A stretch of DNA of 64,000 bases, from the NCBI GenBank assembly GCA_963724975.1, contig CAVRXB010000004.1:1-64000 (forward strand), given 5' to 3'. This DNA is from CAIWHR01 sp963724975. Lineage in GTDB: Bacteria; Pseudomonadota; Gammaproteobacteria; Burkholderiales; Casimicrobiaceae. Numbering within the stretch: the stretch's first letter is position 1; each line of letters begins with the position of its first letter. Position numbers and translations under genes: made by a program. Below the pieces are notes generated by a model. That model was not told the DNA's origin. It saw nothing but the letters and a program-made list of their open reading frames with translations, and did no database searches. Of the stretch, positions 1-9,072 are shown one piece after another.

Positions 1-112
1 GCTCGAGGTTGTGGCGCGCAGAGGCGGAATGGCGATTTCGATCGCCGCGTGCTGGCTCCATCCACACGGACCACGCTGTGGAAATTCGCGTTCGAGGAGG
101 ACGGGGAGGCGA

Positions 113-1190
113 ATGAATCGGGCCGGGATCGTGCTCTGGCTGGTGATCATCGTCACACCGGAGGCAGTCGGGTGCGCGACGTCATGCGCTGTTCGAACTG
201 CCGGACGCCGAGCGACTCACCTGTACGACGCCGGACCAAGCCAGCCATCGAAGCTGCCTGAAGAACTGGTGCACCGTCGCCGGCCTGGTCGTCCGCGGCA
301 TCGAATTTCTTCGTCGGAGCAGGATGACGGGTACCTCGCGCAGCGCTGGGGCTACGATCTTCCGCCTAAGCGATCGATTTGTCGTTCGCTCATACAACGA
401 CGAATACGCGATCCTGCGTCGAACCAGCAACCCGATCCGAATCCGTCTCCGCCGGGGCCGGACGGCGGAGCGCGAAGCCGCGGTCCGATCAGACGTCGAC
501 CATCCGGAACCGTTCCAGATCAGCTTCGAGGCGCGCCTGTTCGTTCGTCCCGCCCGATCTCGTTCGAGAGCGGCAAGGAGGATGAAGATCATTCGGACTC
601 TGGCTGGGCTCTGCACAGCAAAGCCACTGGCGAGCTGCTCAACAGTACGCAATCCGGGCCCGTTCCGGAGAGCAATTACCAACCAGGAGGATGATTGTCT
701 CGATCCATCCTTCGCTGTTTGTCCCGAATGGACACAACAACGACTGGATACCGGCGCGTGTTCGATCTCGGGGTGGGCCGCCAGTCGAACGGCCAGGGCG
801 GTGCACTGTCGCGAAGCTGGAACTATGCCTTTGCCCGACTACGGTTTCGAGCACGACAACGAACATGGCCAATGGTCGTTGGTATTGCGGGCCGTGGTAT
901 CGCTCAGTCGATCAGCGAGCACGACGACCGCAACCTGACCGACTACATCGGCTATGGCGACATCCCGCGCCACGTGGCGCATGCGACTGGCGGGTGCGCT
1001 GGACGGCGCACCAGCAATCCCGCGACCGGCAAGGGCGCCGCGCAACTCGACGCGGCGTTGCCGGCCTGCCACCAAGGGTGCGTACCTCCCGCTGCAGTGG
1101 TACGTGCAGGCGTTCACGGGCTATGGCGAGAGCCTCATCGACTACAACTCGGGCGGCAGAACACGATCGGCGCCGGGATCCGCCTGAACG
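113..1190 (+). pseudogene. pldA: Phospholipase A1 (outer-membrane PldA), multiply frameshifted
   Basis: Outer-membrane phospholipases A form a beta-barrel and hydrolyse acyl chains of phospholipids. No single frame is open, but pieces in successive frames line up with the family in order: a hydrophobic start (MNRAGIVLWLVIIVT), then a stretch ending HPEPFQISFEARLF, then PVPESNYQPGG (family PFRETNYEPE), then RQSNGQGGALSRSWNYAF carrying the SNG and SRSW signature around the catalytic His/Ser region, then LTDYIGYGD, and finally LQWYVQAFTGYGESLIDYN near 1105-1150. The His expected before QSNG reads as Arg here (GRQSNG). At least four single-base shifts are needed. It may be a decayed gene or a victim of sequence errors. 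The family assignment is firm; the exact ends are approximate. Confidence 0.72.
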
Positions 1191-1248
1191 ATCGCCCGCC
1201 CGAAGAGACGGGCTGCGGGGGAAATTTGGGAGTTAATGCCTTGCGTGC

Positions 1249-1300
1249 GGCGCCGGTCGATATCGCTGCGCGTTCGCCTGCTTTGGCGATGAGGGCGTGG
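1249..1300. repeat. Short copy of the leader found upstream of the 33.6-kb SDR gene
   Basis: The stretch beginning gcgccggtcgatatcgc and running through a tggcgat motif resembles 33524-33575, the leader just before the SDR start at 33588, with several mismatches. It has no reading frame of its own that I recognise. It may be the left-most remnant of the dispersed SDR/XRE family described in the findings. The similarity is short, so confidence is limited. Confidence 0.35.
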
Positions 1301-1335
1301 CGGTGGCCCGCCTGCGGGCCCTTGGCGTCTGGCGC

Positions 1336-1584
1336 CTATTTTCCGTGGCTCGCGGCGTCCTTGTACGCTCGCAGGATGGCGTTGATCCGTGTTTGATAGC
1401 CGGGACCTTGCGTCTTCAGCCATTCGAGCACATCCGCGTCGACTCGCAGTGAAATCGCCCTCTTCGGCGGCACGGGCTTCAGCCCGAGCCGGACGATACC
1501 GCGCACAATGTTCTGCATCCACGCCTCCGGATGCGTGGCAGTTAGCGCGATGTCGCGATCGTTATCGCCCTGACACGCGGCCAA
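1336..1584 (-). CDS. brnA: BrnA-family antitoxin
   Basis: Antitoxin partner of BrnT; in the known family a ribbon-helix-helix protein that binds the operon promoter and neutralises the RNase toxin. The C-terminal half carries the family signature PKRAISLRVDADVLEW followed by KTQGPGYQTRINAILRAY. The frame opens at a TTG directly after the brnT stop codon, and no better start is visible, so the first 20 or so residues are uncertain. Length (82 aa) fits the family. It is the downstream gene of a two-gene unit with brnT, the usual order. Confidence 0.85.
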   Translation of the reverse strand: MAACQGDNDRDIALTATHPEAWMQNIVRGIVRLGLKPVPPKRAISLRVDADVLEWLKTQGPGYQTRINAILRAYKDAASHGK

Positions 1585-1878
1585 TCAGTCCCGGATTTGC
1601 GCGAAGTAGATCTCTTGCTCACGAATGGTCGCCTTGCCAAATGAAATGATGCGGATCTCGTCTAGCGTCTCCATGTGGACGATGGACACGACGATGCCCG
1701 CGCGTAAGCCCAGCGTCGCGTAACGCCGTTCCAGGCATTCGAATCGATTGTCCTCGAACGTATATGTCGGTCCTTCGAAAACCGCCGGCGCGTCGACGAA
1801 GTCGATACCGTGCCGGGCGAGGTTCTGCCTTCGCTTGCGCTCGCTCAAGGTGAAGCGTATCGTCCAATGTATATACAA
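1585..1878 (-). CDS. brnT: BrnT-family ribonuclease toxin
   Basis: Type II toxin with a RelE-like fold that cleaves RNA. The sequence shows the BrnT pattern: an N-terminal FTLSERKRRQNLARHGIDF segment, a central DAPAVFEG, then RYATLGLRAGIVVSIVH and a C-terminal RIISFGKATIREQEIY (family RIISARKAxxxE). At 97 aa it is full length. The start is a TTG; no ATG lies in a suitable place. It directly abuts brnA. The AT-rich stretch just upstream (1865-1885) probably holds the promoter and the BrnA operator. Confidence 0.87.
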   Translation of the reverse strand: MYIHWTIRFTLSERKRRQNLARHGIDFVDAPAVFEGPTYTFEDNRFECLERRYATLGLRAGIVVSIVHMETLDEIRIISFGKATIREQEIYFAQIRD

Positions 1879-2069
1879 ACTGTATTGATGTCAAGCGATC
1901 GCAGGGCCGGCCGCCGCGAAAACGTCCACCTGCATCCTTGACATCGCCCCGCCTGGATTTGCAGCGGCAACGCAGAACTAATTGACTTCGCGCAAGTCCG
2001 TGCCGTTTGGACTGGCCGAGCATGTACATGCCAACCAACCGCCTCGATCCCAACAAGGAGTAGTGGCGC

Positions 2070-4803
2070 ATGTCCGCACCTGTCAAATACGTATACCTGT
2101 TCGGCTCTTCGCGCACCGACGGGGGGACGGCGATGAAGAACCTGCTCGGCGGCAAGGGTGCCAATCTGGCGGAGATGTGCCGCCTGGGCATCTCCGTCCC
2201 CGCCGGCTTCACGATCAGCACCGAGGCCTGCACCGTATTCACCGAACAAGGCAAGGAACGCGCGCTGGCGTTGATCAAAGACGAAGTACTGCAGGGAATC
2301 GCGTTCATCGAACAGCAGATGAACAAGGCATTCGGCAATGCGGCCGACCCGCTGCTGCTGTCGGTGCGCTCCGGTGCACGCGCGTCGATGCCCGGCATGA
2401 TGGACACGATCCTGAATTTGGGCTTGAACGACCAAGCCGTCCATGGATTAGCGCGTATGGCCGACAACGAGCGCTTCGCCTGGGATTCCTATCGCCGCTT
2501 CGTGCAGATGTACGGCGACGTGGTGATGGGCCTGAAGCCGGTCAAGAAGGAAGATCGCGACCCCTTCGAAGTGCTCATCGACATGGTCAAGGCCAAGCGC
2601 GGGGTGCAGCTCGATACGGACCTCGACACGACCGACCTGAAGGAACTCGTGGCGCGCTTCAAGGCGCTGATCCGCGCTCGCATCGGACGCGACTTTCCCA
2701 CCGACCCCTGGGAGCAGCTCTGGGGTGCGGTGACGGCAGTATTCGAGAGTTGGAACAACGACCGCGCGCGCGTCTATCGCGAACTCAACGACATCCCCCA
2801 ATCGTGGGGTACGGCCGTCAACGTGCAGGCCATGATCTTTGGCAATCTGGGCAACAACAGTGCGACCGGTGTGGCCTTCACGCGCGACGCCGGCACGGGG
2901 GAGGATCTTTTCAACGGCGAGTTCCTCGTAAATGCGCAGGGCGAGGACGTGGTGGCGGGTATTCGCACGCCGCAGCAGGTGTCGCTGGTCGCCTCGCGCC
3001 GCTGGGCCGAGTTGGCCAGGGTGAGCGAGGACGAGCGGCGTGCAAGATACCCCTCGCTTGAAGAGCTGATGCCTGAGATCTACCAACAGCTGCTGCACGC
3101 CGAGACCTTGCTGGAAAACCATTTCAAGGACATGCAGGACCTCGAATTCACGATCCAGGAAGGGCGCCTGTGGATGCTGCAGACGCGTAACGGCAAACGC
3201 ACCGGCGCTGCGATGGTACGTATCGCGATGGAAATGCTGCAGCAGGGCATGCTCGACGAAAAGACGGCTTGCTGCGCGTTGCCCCTGACAGGTTGCACGA
3301 GCTGTTGCATCCAGTCTTCGACACCCAGGCGCTGAAGAATGCACAAGTCATTGGGCGCGGATTGCCGGCGTCGCCGGGCGCGGCAAGCGGACAGATCGTT
3401 TTCTTCGCGGACGAGGCCGACGAATGGTCCAAGGCAGGCAAGGCCGTGATCCTTGTACGCCAGGAGACGTCGCCCGAAGATCTGCGCGGGATGAGCGTGG
3501 CCAAGGGTATCCTCACTGCGCGCGGCGGCATGACGTCCCACGCCGCGGTGGTAGCGCGCGGCATGGGCAAGTCGCTTCGTCTTTGGCGCCGGGTGCGGTG
3601 CACGTGGATTACAAGGCGCGTTCAATGATCATCGGCGAGCACACCTACGAAGAGGGCGACTGGATTTCGCTCGATGGATCCACCGGCGAGGTCTTCGCCG
3701 GCAATATCGCGACCACAGCCGCCAAACTCAGCGGCGACTTCGCGACATTGATGGCGCTCGCCGACCGCTACATGCGGCTGGAGGTGCGCGCCAATGCTGA
3801 CACGCCCGATGAGGCCAAGGTAGCGCGCGAGTTCGGTGCCACCGGGATCGGCTTGTGTCGCACCGAGCACATGTTCTTCGAGGGTGAACGCATCATTCCG
3901 ATGCGCGAAATGATCCTCGCCAACGACGAGGCCGGTCGTCGCAAGGCGCTGGCCAAACTACTGCCGATCCAGCGTGCCGATTTCGAAGGCTTGTTTCGGG
4001 AGATGAGCGGATTGCCGGTGACCATTCGCCTGCTCGATCCGCCGCTGCATGAGTTCGTGCCGCAAGACGAGGCCAGCCAGCGCGTGATGGCCGCCGACAT
4101 GAAGGTCTCCCTGGGCAAGATCCGCATGCGGGTGGAGGAACTCCACGAGTTCAACCCGATGATGGGCCACCGCGGTTGCCGCCTCGGCATCACATACCCA
4201 GAGATCACCGAGATGCAGACGCGCGCGATCCTGGAAGCCGCGTTGGACGCCCGCGCCAAGGGCGCCGAATTGAAGGTCGAGATCATGGTGCCGCTGGTGG
4301 GCACGGTGCGCGAGTTCAACATCCAGGCCGCGGTGATCCGCCGCACCGCGCTTCAGGTGTTCGCCGAACGTCGCGAGCAGATCCGCTTTCAATTGGGCAC
4401 GATGATCGAGACGCCGCGCGCAGCGCTGATCGCCGACAGCATTGGAACAAAGGCCGAGTTCTTCTCGTTCGGCACCAATGATCTCACGCAGATGACGATG
4501 GGGTTCTCGCGCGACGATGCCAGCAAATTCCTACCCGAGTACCTCAAGGCGGGCATTTACGAGCACGATCCGTTTCGCACACTCGACCAGAAAGGCGTGG
4601 GCTTGCTGGTGCAGATGGCGGTCGAAAAAGGCCGCTCCGTGCGTCCGGACCTGGAGGTTGGCATCTGTGGCGAACATGGCGGGGATCCGATATCGGTGGC
4701 GTTCTTCCACCGCGTCGGGCTCGACTACGTGAGTTGCTCGCCTTTCAGGGTCCCGATCGCAAGACTGGCGGCTGCGCAAGCGGCAGTCAGCGATAGACCG
4801 TGA
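2070..4803 (+). CDS. ppdK: Pyruvate, phosphate dikinase, with two frameshifts
   Basis: Interconverts pyruvate, ATP and Pi with PEP, AMP and PPi in the cytoplasm. The N-terminal nucleotide-binding domain starts MSAPVKYVYLFG, well placed after an AAGGAG ribosome site. The swivelling phosphohistidine domain shows ARGGMTSHAAVVARGMGK near 3520-3573, with the catalytic His after TS. The C-terminal TIM barrel ends with VGICGEHGGDPIS near 4663, holding the catalytic Cys. The total span equals about 911 codons, the normal family length. The frame shifts near 3270 (between EKTA and LLRVAPDRLHELLHP) and again near 3575 (after RGMGKS). Both are single-base events inside conserved sequence, so sequencing error or recent inactivation are equally possible. 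Confidence 0.9.
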
Positions 4804-5039
4804 ACGTCGCGACTTACGCTCGAATGCGTCGACGTTGGCTGCGGCCCGTGCATTCGCGTCAATGCATGACTCCTATAAGCGATGCGAAACGAACGCGGCA
4901 GCATCAGCAACGCGGAGCCACGGAGGTGGACTCTGAATCAACCGCGACACGCTGGCCGTCGTAGAGCAACCCGTGCGACCGCCGTGTGCGCATTCGAGAA
5001 GGACAAGAGATCTCATGAGCAAGATCGTTTTCATCCCTG

Positions 5040-5433
5040 ATGCAACGCAAGGTCCGGACAATCGACATGGACGACACGATCGCCGATATCGAAGGCATGT
5101 TCGCCCGCGAACGCCTGTCATGGGCGCCGGTAACCATCCGTGATGGTGAAGTCGTCGGCGTGATCAGTGCGGCCGACGTGTTGCAGTTTCATGCCAGTGG
5201 TCGGGATGCCGCGGCGATCAGGGCCTGGCAGCTGTGCACCTACAAACCTATCACTGTCGCGCCCGACACTACGCTCGAGGAACTCGCCCGACTCATGGTG
5301 GACGAGGGGCATTCACCACGTCGTCGTCGAGGACGCTGAGAAACTCGCCGGCGTGGTTGTCGTGGCACTTCGCGCCAACTTCGATCGCCGAGCGAGAGAG
5401 CGAGACGCGGCCGCCGTTACAGCTGCAGCATAA
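5040..5433 (+). CDS. CBS-domain pair protein, frameshifted
   Basis: Two CBS motifs can be read. The first is VRTIDMDDTIADIEGMF with WAPVTIRDGEVVGVISAADV; the second is PITVAPDTTLEELARLM with HHVVVEDAEKLAGVV. CBS pairs bind adenosine ligands and usually regulate enzymes or channels. The frame shifts near 5310, between LMVDEG and IHHVVVED, so the published-style ORF ends early at 5339 while the second frame runs to 5433. An alternative ATG at 5015, in another frame, has a better ribosome site (AAGGACAAGAGAT upstream), so the 5' end may also be shifted. The gene follows ppdK in the same direction with about 235 bases between. Confidence 0.7.
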
Positions 5434-6235
5434 TGGGGCGCGCCAGGCGTAAGAAGGTTCGTTCGGATGACGTCTTTCGCACTGCGAAGGTGCGGAGCGC
5501 CTCGCTGAATTGTTCGTGATGCGCCATCATCACCTGCAACTCGACCCGCTCGAACAAGGAAAACGAACTGATGCGTCGCTGTGTCGTATGTCGGGCTGGG
5601 TGCGATCTTCATACTGTCGAGCGAAACCGCAGGCGTAGTCGAAGGTCGCTTCGATGGTCGCCGCGAATGTCGCAGAAATGACCGATGCGGACGTCATCGA
5701 GCGGCTTCAGACTTCGAGTTATCGTTTTCGGCGCACGCGGATTGACCGCGGCACCGAAGGTGCGACGGCCAACGCGAATCCGGCTGCGATTGCGAAGCTG
5801 GGCCGAAGGCTGGCAGAAAGCCGGACGCCGACGCGCGGCAGCCGCGCTCGACGCGGTGCGGAGCGTATCCAGCGCTTTCCGATGATTCCCGCGCCGAAGG
5901 CCCAGTCGCGCATTTCTCCGGCGACCTGATTCCTGGGCAACCGCGCGGCCGCCGCTGGTCGCGCTCGCGACAATGAAGAGAGCGAGCCGACGTCGCGGAA
6001 GACATTGGGGTTCGCGATGCCGGGCGAAGAGACGCACCCGCTCGCGCAGGCGCCTGCCTAGAGAGCGCTGTCTCGACCCAGCGAGACCGAGGTCGGTCGA
6101 ATGGTCAATTCCCGCGACAGCGCCCGCTCCAGATAATGGCGCGAGCGGGCGCCAACCCGACGCTTCGTCCGTGGGGAGGCGCCTTACGTGCGGTCACTGG
6201 CGCGCCTTGCCAGCTAATACACTTAGTGATATACT
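5434..6235. other. About 800 bases with no confident gene
   Basis: Several overlapping open frames exist on both strands but none shows a recognisable motif, signal peptide or ribosome site. Arg/Ser-rich composition in all frames is typical of out-of-frame high-GC sequence. The stretch could hold another frameshifted gene, as do its neighbours. The last 25 bases (6211-6235) are AT-rich and probably form the promoter and operator of the higBA unit. Confidence 0.5.
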
Positions 6236-6610
6236 TTGCGTCGAGTCTTCAAGACCCGCCACTTCGTGCGCTGGATGCGGAAAACGGCGTTGACGGACAA
6301 CGACCTTTGTCGGGCCGTCGCCGAGATGGAAAGCGGACTGGTCGATGCTGATCTGGGCGGCGCGATTCTCAAGAAGCGCGTAGCCCTTCCCGGCCGCGGC
6401 AAGAGCAGCGGTACGCGAGTCCTGCTGGCGACCAACTGGAGAGGGACGTGGTTCTTCGTTTTCGGTTTCGAGAAGAACGATCGAGCGAATGTGAACGCTG
6501 CGGAGTTGGATGCGCTGCAAAGCCTCGCGGATGATCTGCTGGCGCTTTCCTCGCAGCAGCTCGATGCGCATGTATCGAGCGGAGCATTGCAGGAGATCTG
6601 CCATGCGTAA
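6236..6610 (+). CDS. higB: HigB/RelE-type toxin (Gp49-like family)
   Basis: A 124-residue toxin of the family that inhibits translation by cleaving mRNA. It carries the hallmark order: VFKTRHFVRWMRK, LTDNDLCRAVAEMESGLVDADLGG, ILKKRVALPGRGKSSGTR, then a TWFFVFGFEKNDRANV segment, and a C-terminal helix. The start is TTG; a GTG ten bases earlier is out of frame. It overlaps the downstream antitoxin by eight bases, the toxin-first order typical of this branch. It appears intact. Confidence 0.85.
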   Translation: MRRVFKTRHFVRWMRKTALTDNDLCRAVAEMESGLVDADLGGAILKKRVALPGRGKSSGTRVLLATNWRGTWFFVFGFEKNDRANVNAAELDALQSLADDLLALSSQQLDAHVSSGALQEICHA

Positions 6611-6926
6611 GAAAGTCAAAGTGACCAGCCGCATCCTCAACGCGGTCCACGAGACCGCGCGCGACCTCCACACGGCGGGGTTCATCGACAAGCGCCGGAT
6701 GCGCCAGTACGACGCACTGTGCCTCGCGCCCGTCCCCGATTATTCGAGCAGGAAGATTCGGGCGCTGCGGGGCCGCTACAAGCTGAGCCAGGCCGTGCTG
6801 GCGTCGGTCCTGAACACCAGTCTCTCCACGGTCAGGCAATGGGAGATCGGCGACAAGCATCCGAGCGGTCCGTCGCTGAAGTTGCTCGACCTGTTGGATC
6901 GAAAGGGCCTGGAAGCGCTAATTTGA
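6603..6926 (+). CDS. higA: HigA/NadS-type XRE antitoxin
   Basis: A 107-residue protein beginning MRKKVKVTSRILNAVHETA, with a helix-turn-helix near residues 58-95: KIRALRGRYKLSQAVLASVL, then TVRQWEIGDKHPSGPSLKLL. This layout is that of antitoxins paired with Gp49-like HigB toxins, which neutralise the toxin and repress the shared promoter. The ATG overlaps the toxin stop, so the two are translationally coupled. The gene appears intact. Confidence 0.87.
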   Translation: MRKKVKVTSRILNAVHETARDLHTAGFIDKRRMRQYDALCLAPVPDYSSRKIRALRGRYKLSQAVLASVLNTSLSTVRQWEIGDKHPSGPSLKLLDLLDRKGLEALI

Positions 6927-6960
6927 AGCTTGGCGCGACCGTGGCGAATGGGTAGCAAAA

Positions 6961-7236
6961 ATGCTACCTCGCACCAGCGGAGGCTCGATCCGACTCCCGC
7001 ACCCTCAGCCGGCGCTGGCCCTCCGCCTAGTGCGCCTGCGCTGCGGCGCGCTCCAACTGCCATTGCTCGACCGCGATGTCGAGATTGTCATCCGGCGGAA
7101 GGGCAAGGGGCGTGCGGCCGGATCGGTTCGAGTGTTGGTGGTCGAGCGTCCCATACGCCGTGGAAACGACGCGGATTAGCGCAACGCGCTCAAGGTGATG
7201 ATCAAAGCCGAGCTCGAAGCGAGGAGAAAGCAATGA
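6961..7236 (+). pseudogene. Remnant of a second RelE/HigB-like toxin gene
   Basis: One frame reads DVEIVIRRKGKGRAAGSVRVLVVE, then a stop at 7177-7179, then RNALKVMIKAELEARRKQ, whose TGA overlaps the ATG of the following antitoxin remnant. Toxins of this group have a KGKGKxGGxRVxYY core and end in a basic helix followed at once by the antitoxin start, so both the motif order and the ATGA junction fit. The premature stop and the unrecognisable N-terminus indicate a decayed gene. The identification rests on short motifs. Confidence 0.5.
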
Positions 7237-7715
7237 AAGCTGCTGCACGCGTCAAGGCCGCGCGCCCGGTCAGACGGGAACTGTTCGCGGAGCTGAGCGA
7301 GGGCATGGCAGCCCTCGCCGAGGCGAGGCAGGGCAAGCGGACGCTGCGGACGCACGCCATCGAACACAAGCCGGCGCCAACAGTCGTTACCCGCGCTTGG
7401 GTTGCGTGCCTGCAGCCGTGGCGCCGTCGAGTGGCACCAAGGTGATGGAAATAGGTCGGGTGCCCCGCGGATCAGGCGCGCAACGCGGGCGGCCTCATCG
7501 GATCGATTGGCGCGGCGCCACAAGGAAGCCGCAAACATGGCGATCACGCCCTGCGTGACCTGCTTTTCGCGGGACACCTGCGCGAGAGCTTGCTCCGCTT
7601 CCTGAGCTGCCTGCGTATACAAGCGCCGCGCCATCGCTTCATCGCCTTGACGTAGCGATGACTTGGCGGCCAACGCAAGCTTCTTGCTTCGGTGATGATG
7701 GTCAAACCAGGTCAT
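7176..7715 (-). CDS. Conserved hypothetical helical protein, 3' end disrupted
   Basis: The protein starts MTWFDHHHRSKKLALAAKSS and continues RQGDEAMARRLYTQAAQEAE, then a helix ending SLWRRANRSDEAARVARL. It resembles small proteins made of one or two TPR-like helical hairpins that are common in soil bacteria, of unknown function. The conserved part spans about 7440-7715. The frame then runs on to 7176, antisense to the antitoxin remnant, with unrelated composition, so the true end was probably lost at a junction near 7400-7440 that also truncates the antitoxin. Confidence 0.5.
   Translation of the reverse strand: MTWFDHHHRSKKLALAAKSSLRQGDEAMARRLYTQAAQEAEQALAQVSREKQVTQGVIAMFAASLWRRANRSDEAARVARLIRGAPDLFPSPWCHSTAPRLQARNPSAGNDCWRRLVFDGVRPQRPLALPRLGEGCHALAQLREQFPSDRARGLDACSSFHCFLLASSSALIITLSALR
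7233..7445 (+). pseudogene. Truncated XRE antitoxin, N-terminal part only
   Basis: The frame starts MKAAARVKAARPVRRELFAEL and continues SEGMAALAEARQGKRTLRTH with KPAPTVV. This matches the N-terminal half of antitoxins that pair with RelE-like toxins (ELFxEL, then a region before the helix-turn-helix). The expected DNA-binding domain is absent: after about 7395 the sequence no longer resembles the family and runs into the 3' side of a convergent gene. A GAGGAGAAAG ribosome site precedes the ATG. It is the partner of the toxin remnant just upstream. Confidence 0.6.
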
Positions 7716-8375
7716 GGGGATTTTCCTGCAACCAATCAGCATGATACCGCAGTGCGCGCACTTCAGGTGCGTTCTGGTGTCGTCTCGAGCGAAGCGTCGT
7801 CGATGCCGAGCGAGGAGGCGTCCGCGCCGATAATGTTGCAGCTTTACGACAAGACGCACCCAAGAGTTGCGATAACGCAACGAATCATTGACGCTGGGGA
7901 GGGTGCTCCTAGCATCGGTTTGTGCATCGCAATAAAGCATCCCAGGCCTTACCGGCGGTGGAACAGAAGCTGTCTCCAGCGAGGGATCCGAATGAGCCTC
8001 CCCCGTCCGCCGCCAACGCATCCGTCAACGATCCCAGTCTCGACGTACCGGTCATCGCCTCGGCGGAGGAAGTCTCTCGTGCTCGCGAACTACGGGAACA
8101 AATCGAGAAAAAATACTTGAATCGCCGCAGACCACCCTTACTCCGCCGTGGCCGTCGGGGCCGAGTAGCGGACCCCGCTGATCTTCGCTTCATAGCTCGA
8201 GCGACCGCCTTAGCCGTGAGCACGCGGACTTCGACCGGTGGCACCGATGGTGACGTTCCTGTCAGAATCTTCGGAGGGCTGTAGATGGCAGGGGTGGCGC
8301 ACCGGACAGGTAGAAAATGCTCCACCTTCACAAGCGAAGGTGCCGATGGTAACCGTTCGACCGACTTGGGCGGAA
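7716..8375. other. About 660 bases without a confident gene
   Basis: A plus-strand frame at 7922-8284 contains a plausible helical stretch, ASAEEVSRARELREQIEKKY, but its start and end look arbitrary and I do not recognise it. Bases 8196-8240 resemble, on the minus strand, the 3' end of the XRE antitoxin gene found at 32.6 kb (VEVRVLTAKA against VEIRVRIRR). Nothing else could be supported. Confidence 0.4.
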
Positions 8376-9047
8376 TTAGCGTTGATTCTGCGCGTTTCCG
8401 TGCATCCTGCTGCTGTTCGCATCTTTCCTAACCATGCTAAGTGTGGGCGGGCTATACCCCGCGACAGATTCGGCGAGTGCCTTCATCTGCACATCGGTGA
8501 GTCGACTGGCGACCTCTCGCATCACGCGGCGTGTATCGTTGCGGCGCGCACCGGCCCTGAAGTCCATGAGCTGTTGCAGCGTGTACGCCGCGTTCTGTCC
8601 GGCGAGGCGCGGATAGCGCTCGCTCCCGGCTCCGCACTCGCCGTGGCAGCTTCGGCACGGAGGTTTCCGGCAGGCCAATCACCTTCTTCGAAGATGTTGC
8701 GCCGCCCGCGCGAGCGCGACGTCGCCGTCTTGCGGCGTCGCGCCTGCGCGCTGTAATACGCGACAAGGATGGAAAGTCGCTGCGTGGCACTTGCGCGAGC
8801 GTCGTTGTCATCACGTCGTTCATCCGCCGGCCCTTGGCGAAGTCGACGAGCTGCCTCTGCAGGTACTGGCCTGCTGGCCGGCGAGGTTCGGGAATGTCGG
8901 CGCCACGCTGCGACCGGCCTCGCCATGGCAGGCCGCGCAGACGCGTCGCCGCAGGCGGCTCGGGGGCTCGCTGCCCTCGTCCTCGACGAGCGACGCGAAC
9001 GTTACGAGAGTCGCGAGCGCCAGCCGCGCCGAGCGCAACGCGTGCAC
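8376..9047 (-). CDS. Diheme c4-type cytochrome, frameshifted
   Basis: A predicted periplasmic electron carrier. A GTG start at 9047 gives a signal peptide (HALRSARLALATLVTFASLV). The first heme site is CAACHGEAGRSVAPTFPNLA, followed by the c4-type GQQA segment, a VDFAKGRRMNDVM-like helix and FPSLVAYYSAQ. The second heme site reads CRSCHGECGAGSERYPRLAG with NAAYTLQQLMDFRAG and a final MKALAESVAGY. The two halves lie in different frames, with shifts near 8690 and around 8820-8850. The start lies 26 bases after the MtrB/PioB gene stop, so it is probably the third gene of that operon, passing electrons between the conduit and the inner membrane. The exact 3' end is uncertain. Confidence 0.75.
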
Positions 9048-9072
9048 CGCGAACGCATGCGCTCCGCGACGC

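Noticed and set aside
1195..1235. Possible terminator after pldA (gcccgaagagacgggc)
   Set aside because: Stem of five pairs only, and no T-run follows.
6950..7010. Possible tRNA 3' half (ggctcgatccgactcccgc)
   Set aside because: No matching acceptor or anticodon arm could be drawn.
7922..8284. 120-codon open frame
   Set aside because: Only a short central part looks protein-like; no start signal, no family, and it ends inside the XRE-tail similarity, so it is not listed as a gene.
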